From positions 33,461 through 97,460 of the forward strand of contig NZ_CAKJTG010000017.1 of assembly GCF_917563885.1 (NCBI RefSeq): a stretch of DNA of 64,000 bases. Direction: 5' to 3'. Under the pieces are notes generated by a model. That model saw nothing but the letters and a program-made list of their open reading frames with translations. It did no database searches and was not told where the DNA came from. This document shows positions 19,294-29,200 of the stretch, piece by piece; the first letter of the stretch is position 1, and the number at the start of each line of letters is the position of its first letter. This DNA is from Pseudoneobacillus rhizosphaerae (GTDB lineage: Bacteria > Bacillota > Bacilli > Bacillales > Cytobacillaceae). Position numbers and translations under genes: made by a program.

Positions 19294-19482
19294 GTGGTAA
19301 ATTTTTATATACAACAAACGATAAATATTCATTTAATTAAAATAGGTAGTATCTCCAATTCAAGTGTCCTACAAATTGGTAGTGCTGGAGTTATTAAACC
19401 AGCCTCTCATCTTTTTAACACTGGTGGCTTTACAAAGGCTGCACCAGCAGCAACTAAACCAGGTGGTGGCACTAGAGGTTAA
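19294..19482 (+). CDS. gerPB: Spore germination protein GerPB
   Basis: A 62-residue protein with the GerPB core (FYIQQTINIHLIKIGSISNS, then SVLQIGSAGVIKP and FNTGGFTKAAP). It starts with GTG behind AGGTGAT. It is somewhat shorter than usual. The same frame continues after the stop for 21 codons containing QLVPTIQ, which resembles the usual family tail, so the stop may be a recent truncation. The core is complete and function is probably kept. Confidence 0.9.
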   Translation: MVNFYIQQTINIHLIKIGSISNSSVLQIGSAGVIKPASHLFNTGGFTKAAPAATKPGGGTRG

Positions 19483-19582
19483 TCAGGTAAAGAGCAACTA
19501 GTACCAACCATACAAAGGCTCCAGCTGTTCCGTTCTCAGGCAAATTAATTAGATATAGATTTACCTTGGGAGGGGTTAAAGC

Positions 19583-20206
19583 ATGACTAATTACGAATTT
19601 TATGAGTATATACGACAGCTTCATATGTTTGTAGAATCTCAAGCTTCCAAAATCAAAAACTTGGAAACATTGGTTCAATCCCTAGCAACAGATTTAAACG
19701 AATTAAAGAGTAAGCCTACCATTCAAGTAGAAAAAATTGAATATAAATTTGATCAGCTAAAAGTGGAAACGTTAGAAGGAACTTTGAATATTGGACTAAA
19801 TCCTACAGACCTCCAAGCCATTGAAGATTTTGCAGTTGATGGGAATCAAGCTGTTGCTCATCCCTTTAGTCAAGCAGATCAGTTCCAATCGACAATGCGA
19901 ATGGAGGAATCGATTTTACAAAACATAGATTCAGAGGTTTTAAGTATTATCCAGCAATATAATCAAGAAAATCAAGTAACTATCGAGGAATCGTATGTAA
20001 ATTTTATTAAGGACGATATTAGAAAGCAAATACCTAATCGAATTCAATACCATCTACATCAAATTCCTATTAACCAAAGAAGCAACGAACAAGGACTTGG
20101 ACACGAAAAGAGAATTATCGAGTTGATTAAAAACGACATTCAGACAGGGATATATACGTTTTTGAATAATCTCCCAAATGAAGTGAAAGGAAGTAAACAA
20201 TCGTGA
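19583..20206 (+). CDS. gerPC: Spore germination protein GerPC
   Basis: A 207-residue soluble protein with an N-terminal coiled coil (YEFYEYIRQLHMFVESQASK to residue 45), a beta-rich middle (VEKIEYKFDQLKVETLEGTLNIG) and a helical C-terminal half. It is the longest GerP protein and has no membrane segment. It begins 8 bases after GGGAGGGG, and its stop overlaps the gerPD start. Confidence 0.93.
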   Translation: MTNYEFYEYIRQLHMFVESQASKIKNLETLVQSLATDLNELKSKPTIQVEKIEYKFDQLKVETLEGTLNIGLNPTDLQAIEDFAVDGNQAVAHPFSQADQFQSTMRMEESILQNIDSEVLSIIQQYNQENQVTIEESYVNFIKDDIRKQIPNRIQYHLHQIPINQRSNEQGLGHEKRIIELIKNDIQTGIYTFLNNLPNEVKGSKQS

Positions 20207-20382
20207 TTTTCCAAATATATAATCGTGATATATGTGTAACAAATATTGATGTTGACGGTGTATCTAGCTCCTCCCTTCTCATGGTTGGAGATGTTCAAAC
20301 GATACAGCTAGCTTCCACCTTCGATACACCTGCAGAATCATTAATTATTGGGCCATTTGTTCCATTGGCTCCGCAAGCATAA
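20203..20382 (+). CDS. gerPD: Spore germination protein GerPD
   Basis: A 59-residue protein starting with a GTG that overlaps the gerPC stop (GTGA). The translation begins MIFQIYNRDICVTNIDVDGV and ends FVPLAPQA, with the family core SSSLLMVGDVQTIQLASTFD. Length and position agree with GerPD of Bacillus (58 residues in B. subtilis). Translation is coupled to gerPC. Confidence 0.93.
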   Translation: MIFQIYNRDICVTNIDVDGVSSSSLLMVGDVQTIQLASTFDTPAESLIIGPFVPLAPQA

Positions 20383-20384
20383 AG

Positions 20385-20771
20385 ATGTTAAGTAGAGTAT
20401 CGCAAGTTCAAAAAGTTTATATTACATCCCTCTCTAATTCCTCAATTGCGCAAATTGGAGACTCAAAGTGTATCAATGCCATTTCAAGAGCATTGGCCGT
20501 CCAAAGGGAAGCTGAAATATTTTTTGGTAATGAAGGGGAATTTTCTCAGTATCCGATTTTTAGTGAACCAATCCCATTACCTCCTTTAGAGGCACAATTA
20601 CATTTTCAAAAGATTGATTTACCGCCATGTATAAAAGTATCTCATATTAAAATAAACGGGCTTGCTTCCGCTTCTATTTTCCATATTGGCAATAGTGATA
20701 GCGTTTATATGGAGTCAAGAGTTAAGCATATTCGACAGCTACTAAATGAAAATAATAAAGGAGGGGAATAA
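20385..20771 (+). CDS. gerPE: Spore germination protein GerPE
   Basis: A 128-residue protein starting two bases after gerPD. It repeats the motif seen in the small GerP proteins twice: VYITSLSNSSIAQIGDS near residue 10 and IKINGLASASIFHIGNSD near 90. This internal duplication suggests a two-domain version of the GerPB/GerPD fold (inference). Confidence 0.93.
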   Translation: MLSRVSQVQKVYITSLSNSSIAQIGDSKCINAISRALAVQREAEIFFGNEGEFSQYPIFSEPIPLPPLEAQLHFQKIDLPPCIKVSHIKINGLASASIFHIGNSDSVYMESRVKHIRQLLNENNKGGE

Positions 20772-20773
20772 TT

Positions 20774-20992
20774 ATGCCTGCAATAATTGGACCCGTACAG
20801 ATTACTACCGTATCTGGTGGGGTTGTACAATTTGGGGATACTTTGTTTATCTCTCCAAAATCTGCTTCCAAGTCAAGTTCAGGAGCAGGTGCAGCTAATA
20901 CTGGTATTGGCATTTTTACGGCAAACGGCTTCAGTGTCAATAACGTTTTGGATACGAACTTACTAGACCAACCGATATCTGGGAATAACTAA
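20774..20992 (+). CDS. gerPF: Spore germination protein GerPF
   Basis: A 72-residue paralogue of GerPA: MPAIIGPVQITTVSGGVVQF, then GDTLFISPK and GAGAANTGIG. It is preceded by GGAGGGG and is last in the operon, directly before a terminator. Confidence 0.95.
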   Translation: MPAIIGPVQITTVSGGVVQFGDTLFISPKSASKSSSGAGAANTGIGIFTANGFSVNNVLDTNLLDQPISGNN

Positions 20993-21030
20993 AAAAACAA
21001 GGGCAGTGATAAGCTGTCTTTGTTTTTTTA
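20991..21030 (+). terminator. Terminator of gerP operon
   Basis: Arms CAAGGGCAG and CTGTCTTTG (nine pairs, two GU) with a T7 run follow the gerPF stop. Confidence 0.85.
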
Positions 21031-21158
21031 GTTTATTTTATTTGTAAACTATACTTACAGGTAATTTCTTGGAAAAAAATATTGACTTGTTAAGTGCGGA
21101 TACATAATAATGCAATAAGATAATAAATTCTTTTTTCTGGATATAGGAGATTCATATT

Positions 21159-22436
21159 ATGTATTGGTTTATACTCTTTTTCCCGTTTCTCATTTTCCCA
21201 TGGGGAGCTGATCCATATTACACTGCCCCTAAAGTGTTCTATTTGGTTTTTTTTGTATTTGTTATGTGGACAATCTTATTGATTATTAGGCAAAAATGGT
21301 TTATGTATCAACATCAATATTTTTCAAAAGTTGAAATAATTTTAACCGCTTTTATTATTTTAATAATACTTTCTACAATATTTTCAGTAAACCCTGAAAC
21401 TTCAATATTTGGTTCAGTACATCGTTTCGAAGGCGTTATTTCATTAATTTCCTATTGCAGTCTTTTTATTTTCGCATATCGATTAATTAACCCAAGTTTA
21501 ATTAAAAAAACAATTAAGGGAGTAGTCGGCATCTCAATAATTGTTTCTACCTATGGAATTTTACAGCATTACCTTATCGACTTTCTCCCAAGAAACTCCA
21601 GTAAAATTGGGGATACTAGAAGTTTTGCCTTTTTTGATAATCCAAATTTCTTTGGATCTTATCTTGTTATAACCATCCTCTTATCTATAACATTATTTTT
21701 AACAGCACAAAAAAATAAAGAAAGATATTACTATCTTTTTAGCACAAGTATATCGTTTAGCGCAATGATATTTTCAGGAACTCGTAGCGCTTGGATTGGT
21801 GTTATGTTTGGCGTCATATTCTTAACTATGTTTGTTGTTTTAATGAGAAAGTTCCTTTGGAAAAGCTGGGCTTATTTACTTATTACATTAATTGCATTAT
21901 TTTGCGTAATTGATATAACCGAAGACGGTGGAAATTTCAAACGTGTTTTTTCTAGTTTTAGTGAGTCTTACAAAATTGCAACAGACCAAGGTACAGGTCA
22001 TGAAGGTTCAAGCAGATTTTTCATTTGGAAAAAATCTATGCCATTAATTCCTAAGTTTTTTTGGCTAGGCTCTGGTCCAGATACATTTAAATTTGTTTTC
22101 CCTATCGACGAAGAAGAAAGTCTTAAGTATTTTTATACTTCAAACATAACTGTTGATAAAGCACATAATGAATATTTACAGATGGCTGTGACGCTAGGAG
22201 TTCCTGCACTTATTATGTATCTATTTTTAGTTTGCTATATTCTATATAAAGCTATTATTTCTATAAAAATTTCTAATTCTAATAATTGTTTAATTCTTTA
22301 TGGGTTAATTTCAGTAATACTAGGATATCTAATTCAAGCGTTTTTTAATATCAGTGTCGTTCCAGTAGCCCCATTTTTTTGGATTTTACTAGGATTAACG
22401 TATTCTCTATCCATGAATTCACAAAATCAAAATTAA
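21159..22436 (+). CDS. Orphan O-antigen ligase / polymerase-like membrane protein
   Basis: A 425-residue polytopic protein with about eleven helices and the Wzy/WaaL (O-antigen ligase, PF04932-type) domain. Visible landmarks are the RSAW motif (FSGTRSAWIGV near residue 210), a large external loop (about 245-340) and the loop-end motif HNEYLQMAVTLGVP carrying the family His. Such enzymes join a glycan from a lipid carrier to another glycan, a lipid or a pilin. There is no glycosyltransferase beside it. It is flanked by strong terminators, so it is a single transcription unit. Pilin glycosylation is one possibility, given the Tad locus 4 kb away. Confidence 0.82.
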   Translation: MYWFILFFPFLIFPWGADPYYTAPKVFYLVFFVFVMWTILLIIRQKWFMYQHQYFSKVEIILTAFIILIILSTIFSVNPETSIFGSVHRFEGVISLISYCSLFIFAYRLINPSLIKKTIKGVVGISIIVSTYGILQHYLIDFLPRNSSKIGDTRSFAFFDNPNFFGSYLVITILLSITLFLTAQKNKERYYYLFSTSISFSAMIFSGTRSAWIGVMFGVIFLTMFVVLMRKFLWKSWAYLLITLIALFCVIDITEDGGNFKRVFSSFSESYKIATDQGTGHEGSSRFFIWKKSMPLIPKFFWLGSGPDTFKFVFPIDEEESLKYFYTSNITVDKAHNEYLQMAVTLGVPALIMYLFLVCYILYKAIISIKISNSNNCLILYGLISVILGYLIQAFFNISVVPVAPFFWILLGLTYSLSMNSQNQN

Positions 22437-22456
22437 GTTTTTCGCTCTTGAAATTT

Positions 22457-22493
22457 AAAAAGACGTTGGCATATAAATGCCAACGTCTTTTTT
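22457..22493. terminator. Bidirectional terminator, O-antigen ligase-like gene / addA
   Basis: AGACGTTGGCA pairs perfectly with TGCCAACGTCT around six bases, with A-run before and T-run after. Confidence 0.93.
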
Positions 22494-22518
22494 CATCATG
22501 TTTAGTAGGTTTTCATTT

Positions 22519-25500
22519 TTATATTTTAACTACATGAGCCCCATCAAAGAAGTACAAGTATCTTTCATTAATTGGCTTCTTCAATATTTGTTCTAATGCT
22601 CGGGAATATAGCTCCATTTGTAGCTGATATCTTCCTCTAAGGATTGGTTCTGCTTCAGATAACCCACCTTTAAATCGTTCTGTAATACCATCGGTTTTAT
22701 AATCAAGTAGAACAAATCCATCTGCGTCTTCAAATACACAGTCAATGACACCTTGAATAAAGATTGGTTCGTTTTCACCTTTCCAATCAGGATATACTTC
22801 ATTTGCAGGGAGTGCAAAACTAAATGGAACCTCTCTTTGGAAATCGGCTGCATGAAGCAAACGACGACCGATGTCTGTTTCAAAAAAGCTTAGAATCTGC
22901 CTTGAATCAACCACTTCTTTTTGTTCTGCTGTTAATAGCTCCCTACTGATTAAATCATTTAGTAAGGTAGATATTGACTCAGTTGTAATTGCTTTTTTAA
23001 GGTCGATATGCTGCATAACAAGGTGCAAAATAGTTCCCTTTTCTGCTGGTGAAAAGGACTTTGCTTGTAAAAATTTAGGTCTTTTTAATATCGGCTTTTG
23101 GAATTTACTTAACAACTCATGACCGCTGTCTTCATTTCCTGTCTCGCGTTGACGCTTCATTTCAGATACTGATTGCTTTGAACGAAATTTAGAGGCTTCA
23201 ATATATGGATAATTCCAGTTTAGTTGATCGTTTATTAGCCCTTTCCATTCCGATTGGACGGGTACAGGCTCTGTATTCTCAACTAAATCCATGTAGTTTT
23301 CCTCTTCTTTGCTCTCTACATCCCCAATATTCATGATATCCTTCGCTTTAAGAAGGTTCAATTTCCAACATGATGGATGTTCCACGATATCAATAGGTAC
23401 TAATGGATTTATTACCTGTCCTTCATTAAGCAATTCATTACAATGTTGATGACGGATGAGGGCAGGACCTATCCAATCAAGGTAGCTTCCTGCAGAAACA
23501 CGATCATATTCCTTCAATAACCAATCCGGATGGGAAGTGGTGCTCAGCCATTTATCACGTCTTTTTTCGAAGTCCTTTACGGAAGCTACTAAAAACAATT
23601 TCTCTTTGGCTCTTGTTAACCCAACATATAATACCCGCATTTCTTCTGCTAGCATTTCAAGCTTCTTCTTACGTTTAAATGCTAATTGTGGTAAAGAAGG
23701 ATATGAAATTCGTTTTTCTGGATTAATGTATTTTGCGGCAAATCCATATTCCTTATCAAGCATAAATGCCTTTTTCAAATCCATTGTGTTAAAGTTTCTT
23801 GCCAGTCCTGCCATAAATACAAAAGGAAATTCTAGCCCTTTACTACTGTGGATGGTCATGATTCTGACAACGTCCTCTTGCTCACCTAAAGCTCTGGCTG
23901 CACCAAGGTCATCTCCGCGCTCCGTCATTCGTTCTACAAATCTTAAGAAACGGAATAAGCCACGGAAAGAGGTTTGTTCATACTGATGAGCACGGTCATA
24001 TAGTGCTCTTAAATTGGCTTGACGTTGTTTTCCTCCAGGTAAACCTCCAACAAAATCATAAAAATGGGTGTCTCGATAGAGCTGCCAAATTAGTTCGGTT
24101 AAGGATCCTTTTCTTGCTTTAAGTCGCCATTCTGTTAAAAGATCTAAGAAATCTGAAATCTGTTCATATAACTCCCCATATTCCTTAGTAGAGCTTTTTT
24201 TACAAAAGGCTGTAAGGGACTCAAAAAACGATCCTTTTCTGTTATATGTTCGAATTCTTCCTAGCTCTTCTTCATTTAAACCAACAATTGGAGACCGTAA
24301 TACGGAAACTAACGGGATATCCTGGTACGGATTATCAATGATTTTTAATAGCGACATCATTATGGCAACCTCAGTTGCTTCAAAATATCCTGTTGATAGA
24401 TTTGCGTATATTGGAATGCCTTGATGTTTAAATTCCTCCATAATTTGAGGAGCCCAAGTCATTGAACGTAAGAGGATGACAAAATCCCGGTACGTGACAG
24501 GACGATACGATTTTGTTTTTGGATTAAATACTTGTTGTCTATTTTCAATTAATTGTTTGATTTTTTGTGCCATTAATCTGGCTTCTAATTGAGATTGCTC
24601 TAGGTCTGTTTGATCAAATTCTACTTCCTCTTCACTTTCTGCTTCTTCCTTTGAATCCTCTTGTTTTTCAAGATCTACTAGCATTAATTCGATGGCGTAT
24701 TCATCCGATTCCGGATAGGGAGCACCTTGTTTTAGCTCTGCAGCCTCATCGTATTCAATCTCTCCAACCTTAACACCCATAAGTTGTTTGAATAAGAAGT
24801 TTGTTCCATTCAGTACTTCTTTACGACTACGGAAATTTTTTGCTAAGTCAATTTTCAAACCAGTTTGCTCTTGATTGGCTTGAAATCGCGTATATTTCCC
24901 TAAAAATAAATTAGGTTCAGCTAAGCGGAAACGATAGATTGACTGCTTAACATCTCCAACCATGAATAGATTTCCTTCTTCTTCTCGTTCTTTTGAAACC
25001 TGTTTGATGATAGTCTCTTGTACCATGTTGGTATCTTGATATTCATCCACTAATACTTCTTTAAAATGATTCCGATAAGCTTTTGCAACTGAAGAAGGTT
25101 GAAATTGACCATCTGAAGATTTTTCGGTTAAAATTTGCAAACTTAAATGTTCCAAATCAGCAAAATCCACAAGACCCTTTTCTCGTTTTATAGCTGTAAA
25201 ACTAGTTGAAAACTTCCTAACCAATTCAACTAAGGTTTCAATATGAATTTTCATTTCTTGCATATCTTTTAGAAAGCTATCAGGCTTTCTTGAAAATAAT
25301 TCATCCTTCAAATCGGTAATTATTTTTTTAGCTTTATCACGAATTTTTTTAGACTTCTCAATTAAGTCATTATCATACGCGTCTTTTTTACATGATTTTA
25401 ATGTTGGAAATGCTACAGTCTGCATTTCTTCGTACAACGTTTTCCAAGAAGATTGGTTGGCATTAATTAGTGTTTCGTATATTTGAATATCAGCCAAAAA

Positions 25501-26283
25501 CGTTTCCGCCCTTGGTGCTGGACCTGCTGGTAATTTCGTTAAATCTAGTCCTTGAAGAGCCAAACTCTTCGCCCCTTCAAGTTGTAAACCCATTTCAAAT
25601 TTTAAGGATTGAAGAAATGGCAATTCATCAATGGGCATCTCAAGGTTAACGTCATACATAGAGATAACCTTTTGTAAGTACTCTTCTGGTGCAGCATTCG
25701 CATTCGCAAAATCATATAATTCGCCGATAATTTCTTGGAGCGCTATATCACTGCGATCACTGCTAAAAATATCTACCAATTGATAAAAATCTTCATTATT
25801 ATCTTGACCATATTCCTCTTCAAATAGGTCATCCAACACTTCATCTCGCAGAAGTTGTATCTCCGTTTCATTTGCAATTCGGAAGCTTGGGTCGATATCA
25901 ATTAAATAATAATATTTCTTGATCACTTCTAAACAGAAAGAATGGAGGGTCGAAATCGATGCACGGTTTAATAGGCTTAATTGCTTCCTAAGATGTGTTG
26001 ATTTCGGATTATCGTTTATCGCTTTTTCTAAGGCTTCGCCAATTCGATGTCGCATTTCAGCCGCTGAAGCGTTTGTAAAAGTAACCACTAATAATTCATC
26101 CACGTTAATAGGGTCATCTACGGAAATAATTTTTTGGATGATTCTCTCTACCAAAACCGCCGTTTTTCCAGACCCAGCAGCTGCTGCTACTAAAATGTCT
26201 TGATTTTTTGCAAAAATCGCTTTCCATTGGTCATCGGTCCAAGTAGCATTTTCAGGTTTTAAAGGAATGAATCGATTAGACAT
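22519..26283 (-). CDS. addA: AddA, helicase-nuclease subunit of AddAB
   Basis: A 1254-residue SF1 helicase and nuclease that, with AddB, resects double-strand breaks until it meets Chi. The Walker A motif is AAAAGSGKTAVLVER near residue 35, followed by VTFTNASAAEMRHR, the DExx box VDEYQDTN, and helicase motifs VGDVKQSIYRFR and IMTIHSSKGLEF. The C-terminal nuclease has GVIDCVFEDADGFVLLDYKTD and QMELYSRAL near 1175-1220. Full length for the family. It overlaps addB by 8 bases. A LexA-like box before addB may regulate both. Confidence 0.98.
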   Translation of the reverse strand: MSNRFIPLKPENATWTDDQWKAIFAKNQDILVAAAAGSGKTAVLVERIIQKIISVDDPINVDELLVVTFTNASAAEMRHRIGEALEKAINDNPKSTHLRKQLSLLNRASISTLHSFCLEVIKKYYYLIDIDPSFRIANETEIQLLRDEVLDDLFEEEYGQDNNEDFYQLVDIFSSDRSDIALQEIIGELYDFANANAAPEEYLQKVISMYDVNLEMPIDELPFLQSLKFEMGLQLEGAKSLALQGLDLTKLPAGPAPRAETFLADIQIYETLINANQSSWKTLYEEMQTVAFPTLKSCKKDAYDNDLIEKSKKIRDKAKKIITDLKDELFSRKPDSFLKDMQEMKIHIETLVELVRKFSTSFTAIKREKGLVDFADLEHLSLQILTEKSSDGQFQPSSVAKAYRNHFKEVLVDEYQDTNMVQETIIKQVSKEREEEGNLFMVGDVKQSIYRFRLAEPNLFLGKYTRFQANQEQTGLKIDLAKNFRSRKEVLNGTNFLFKQLMGVKVGEIEYDEAAELKQGAPYPESDEYAIELMLVDLEKQEDSKEEAESEEEVEFDQTDLEQSQLEARLMAQKIKQLIENRQQVFNPKTKSYRPVTYRDFVILLRSMTWAPQIMEEFKHQGIPIYANLSTGYFEATEVAIMMSLLKIIDNPYQDIPLVSVLRSPIVGLNEEELGRIRTYNRKGSFFESLTAFCKKSSTKEYGELYEQISDFLDLLTEWRLKARKGSLTELIWQLYRDTHFYDFVGGLPGGKQRQANLRALYDRAHQYEQTSFRGLFRFLRFVERMTERGDDLGAARALGEQEDVVRIMTIHSSKGLEFPFVFMAGLARNFNTMDLKKAFMLDKEYGFAAKYINPEKRISYPSLPQLAFKRKKKLEMLAEEMRVLYVGLTRAKEKLFLVASVKDFEKRRDKWLSTTSHPDWLLKEYDRVSAGSYLDWIGPALIRHQHCNELLNEGQVINPLVPIDIVEHPSCWKLNLLKAKDIMNIGDVESKEEENYMDLVENTEPVPVQSEWKGLINDQLNWNYPYIEASKFRSKQSVSEMKRQRETGNEDSGHELLSKFQKPILKRPKFLQAKSFSPAEKGTILHLVMQHIDLKKAITTESISTLLNDLISRELLTAEQKEVVDSRQILSFFETDIGRRLLHAADFQREVPFSFALPANEVYPDWKGENEPIFIQGVIDCVFEDADGFVLLDYKTDGITERFKGGLSEAEPILRGRYQLQMELYSRALEQILKKPINERYLYFFDGAHVVKI

Positions 26284-29200
26284 GAATTACTCTCTCCTTT
26301 TTGATTCCTTCCATCACTTGGTCTCTCGATTGTGGTGCTAAAACACGATAATCATTCGATTCAATCGATTGGTCAAAATGACATACTGGTTTATAAGAGC
26401 AGAAGGTACAAGGTGTTTTATCTTTTAATTTATAAGGGGCAATTTTCACATTCCCTTCGATAAGTTCATTCCCCGTTGTCATGTACTTATCTCTGACATA
26501 TCCTCTTAATAATTCAAATTCTTCTTTTGATGCGACTTTTGATTTTTTCGATAACGAGCCATCCTTATTAATGCCAGCTGCAATGATCGGTGAGGCATTC
26601 GTATCAATGTCATGATCCATTAGACGTATTACATCCGCATCTGCTAAAAGGAGGCCATTCATTTTGAACTTTTTATATAGGTCTGCTTCAATTTGTTCTA
26701 GTGTTAACAGTTTCTTTGATTGGACCATCGGATTATGAATATGGAAGTATAGCACTCCTGCCGGAGAAGCTTGTGCCTCTACTAACTTTTCGGAGTGAGT
26801 GATGACAATATCTAGATAGGTCAGCATTTGCAGAGAAATCCCATAATAAACCTCCTGCAAGTTAACATCCTTAGCACTTGATTTATAGTCCACTACTCTT
26901 AAATAGATTTCATCTTGTTTTTTTGCTTGATCAATACGGTCTATTCTTCCTACTAAGGACATTGTTCGACCCTTTTTCAAGTCGAATTGCAATGGTGGCA
27001 AGTCTCCTTTTGGTCCAAAACCAAGCTCTAATCCTAGCGGTGCAAAGCCACTCGCCTTTGCATGCTCACTTAGCACATAGGAAGCACGACTGATAATTTG
27101 TTCAAGCTTTCTTTTAATATAGTGATGTCGGTTGGAACTTAATAGGATTTCATTTTGTAGTCGTGGTGCTAATGCCTCAATCGCTTCTCGTGCTAAAAGA
27201 TCACAGTCTTTCCGCTTGATTTCGGCCCACGATTTATTTTCTTTCATGATTATATCAGATATATATTTTAAGGCCGCATGAAATAACTCTCCAATATCTG
27301 GAGCTTCTAAGCGAAAAATTTGTCTTTCCTTTAACCCTAGCCCATATTGGGTAAAGTGAGAAAATGGACAGCTGTGAAAAAGCTCCATTCTTGATACACT
27401 TGCTTGAATTTGTTCACCGTAAAGCTCACTTGTTAATTCATCCGAAATTTGAACGGTTGAATTCGTATAAAAAAGGCTTGATAACACCTTCTGTGCTGCA
27501 TTTTTCCATTCATCATTTTCAATATAATAATGATATACATCCCACCAAAAATCATAAATCGGATAATTTCTCTTCTTCAGCTGAAGTTGGGAAGTTAAAT
27601 AGCTTAACGTTGTCTTCTTATTAGCCGCATATTCTAGCTGTTGCTTCTCTGGGAGCTCATTTGCATCTGAAACGAAAAAATGCTCCTCATGTTTTGGAAA
27701 CATTTCTTTCATACGATTTATAAAAGGAGAAGGCATTAACCCTTTCCCTTCCTCATTTGCTAAAGGATAGGTTAAGTAAAGAACATCAGATGGGAGTGTA
27801 AAAGCCTTATAAGCAAGAAACTGTTCATCCAGTAGCTTTATACGACTGCTTGGACCTATTCTTAATCCATTCGTTAGTAAGTTTTCACGATCATCATCTG
27901 CTAAAATACCATCGTCTGAGAACTTCGCCGGAAACACCCCATCGTTTAAGCCAATCACAAAAACAGCTTTCATTTCAGAGAGCCTTGACTTTTCCAGGTC
28001 TGCTACTAACACTTGATCTAAAGACGGTGGGACAATCGAAAAGCGCAAGCTCTCTAACCCTGCATCTAAGATGGTAGCAAATTGTTTAACAGTCATTTGT
28101 TCTTCAGCTAGCATTTCCACATATTCATCAAGTAGATCAATAATCGCATTCCAGGCCTGATCATGTTCTCTAGCCTGAATCAGATTCCCCTTAGACTCCT
28201 CAAAGTTCTTCCATTCTTCAAGCTTGACAGGAATATCTAATTCCTCAAGGAATAGAAATAATGCTTCGCAATAGTCCCTTGTTTTTTCAGATTTATTTAA
28301 TCTTCTTGATAATCTTAAAATCGGTGCCGTAATTTTCAATCTGATTTCATTAAGGCCTTGTTCGATACGTTTTTCTTCATCTGATTTAAACGTAGATTCA
28401 AACTCTATCCCCTTATATTTCCGATAAATCCAGCGCTCTTTTTTTGTCCAATGTCTACCTTGAATTCCGTATGCCAATACATAGTTCTCTAACTTGTCAG
28501 CTTGCTGTCTTAAGTAGGATTCGTTTTCCTTCAACGGATACAAAAGCTCCGTTTTAACGGCTCTAAAAACAGGCTCATAACGCCAATTCGAATGAAGGAT
28601 TTCCAATGTAGATCGAATCAACTCAATAAGTGGGTGATGCAGCATCGTTCTTTTTTGATCAATAAAAAATGGAATATCAAAATCTTCAAAAACAGTTTGT
28701 AGCACTTCACCATATTCATGTCCATTTCGGATTAGCAAGGCAATGTCTCGATATCGGTACTGGTCATTTGCTCTTACAATTTCTTTAATTTTTTGCGCTA
28801 CACCCTCGACTTCAGCTCTTCTGTTGACAGCTTGTCCTATATGGATGTTTGCTTTTGATTCATATTTTAGGGCAGGTCTTGTATCAAAATGGGTTTCAAG
28901 ATGCCTTAAGGAATCGTTTGACCACCTTTTTTGCTCTACTCGGTGATAGACTGGTTCAAGCTCAATTCCTTCTGCATATGCCATTTCATAAATGGTTTGG
29001 CATGTACTTCCAGACATACGGAACAGATGAAGCTCATCTGGTGGTGTTTGATGAAATGGTTCATCTAGTGTTAATGTAATCGTTACACGTTTACAGGTTT
29101 TCATTAAGGCAGAAATGATCATATATTCCTGCGGTGTAAAGCTGTCAAATCCGTCAATATAGATTTCTGCATTTTTTAAATACGAGGATTCTACTGCTTT

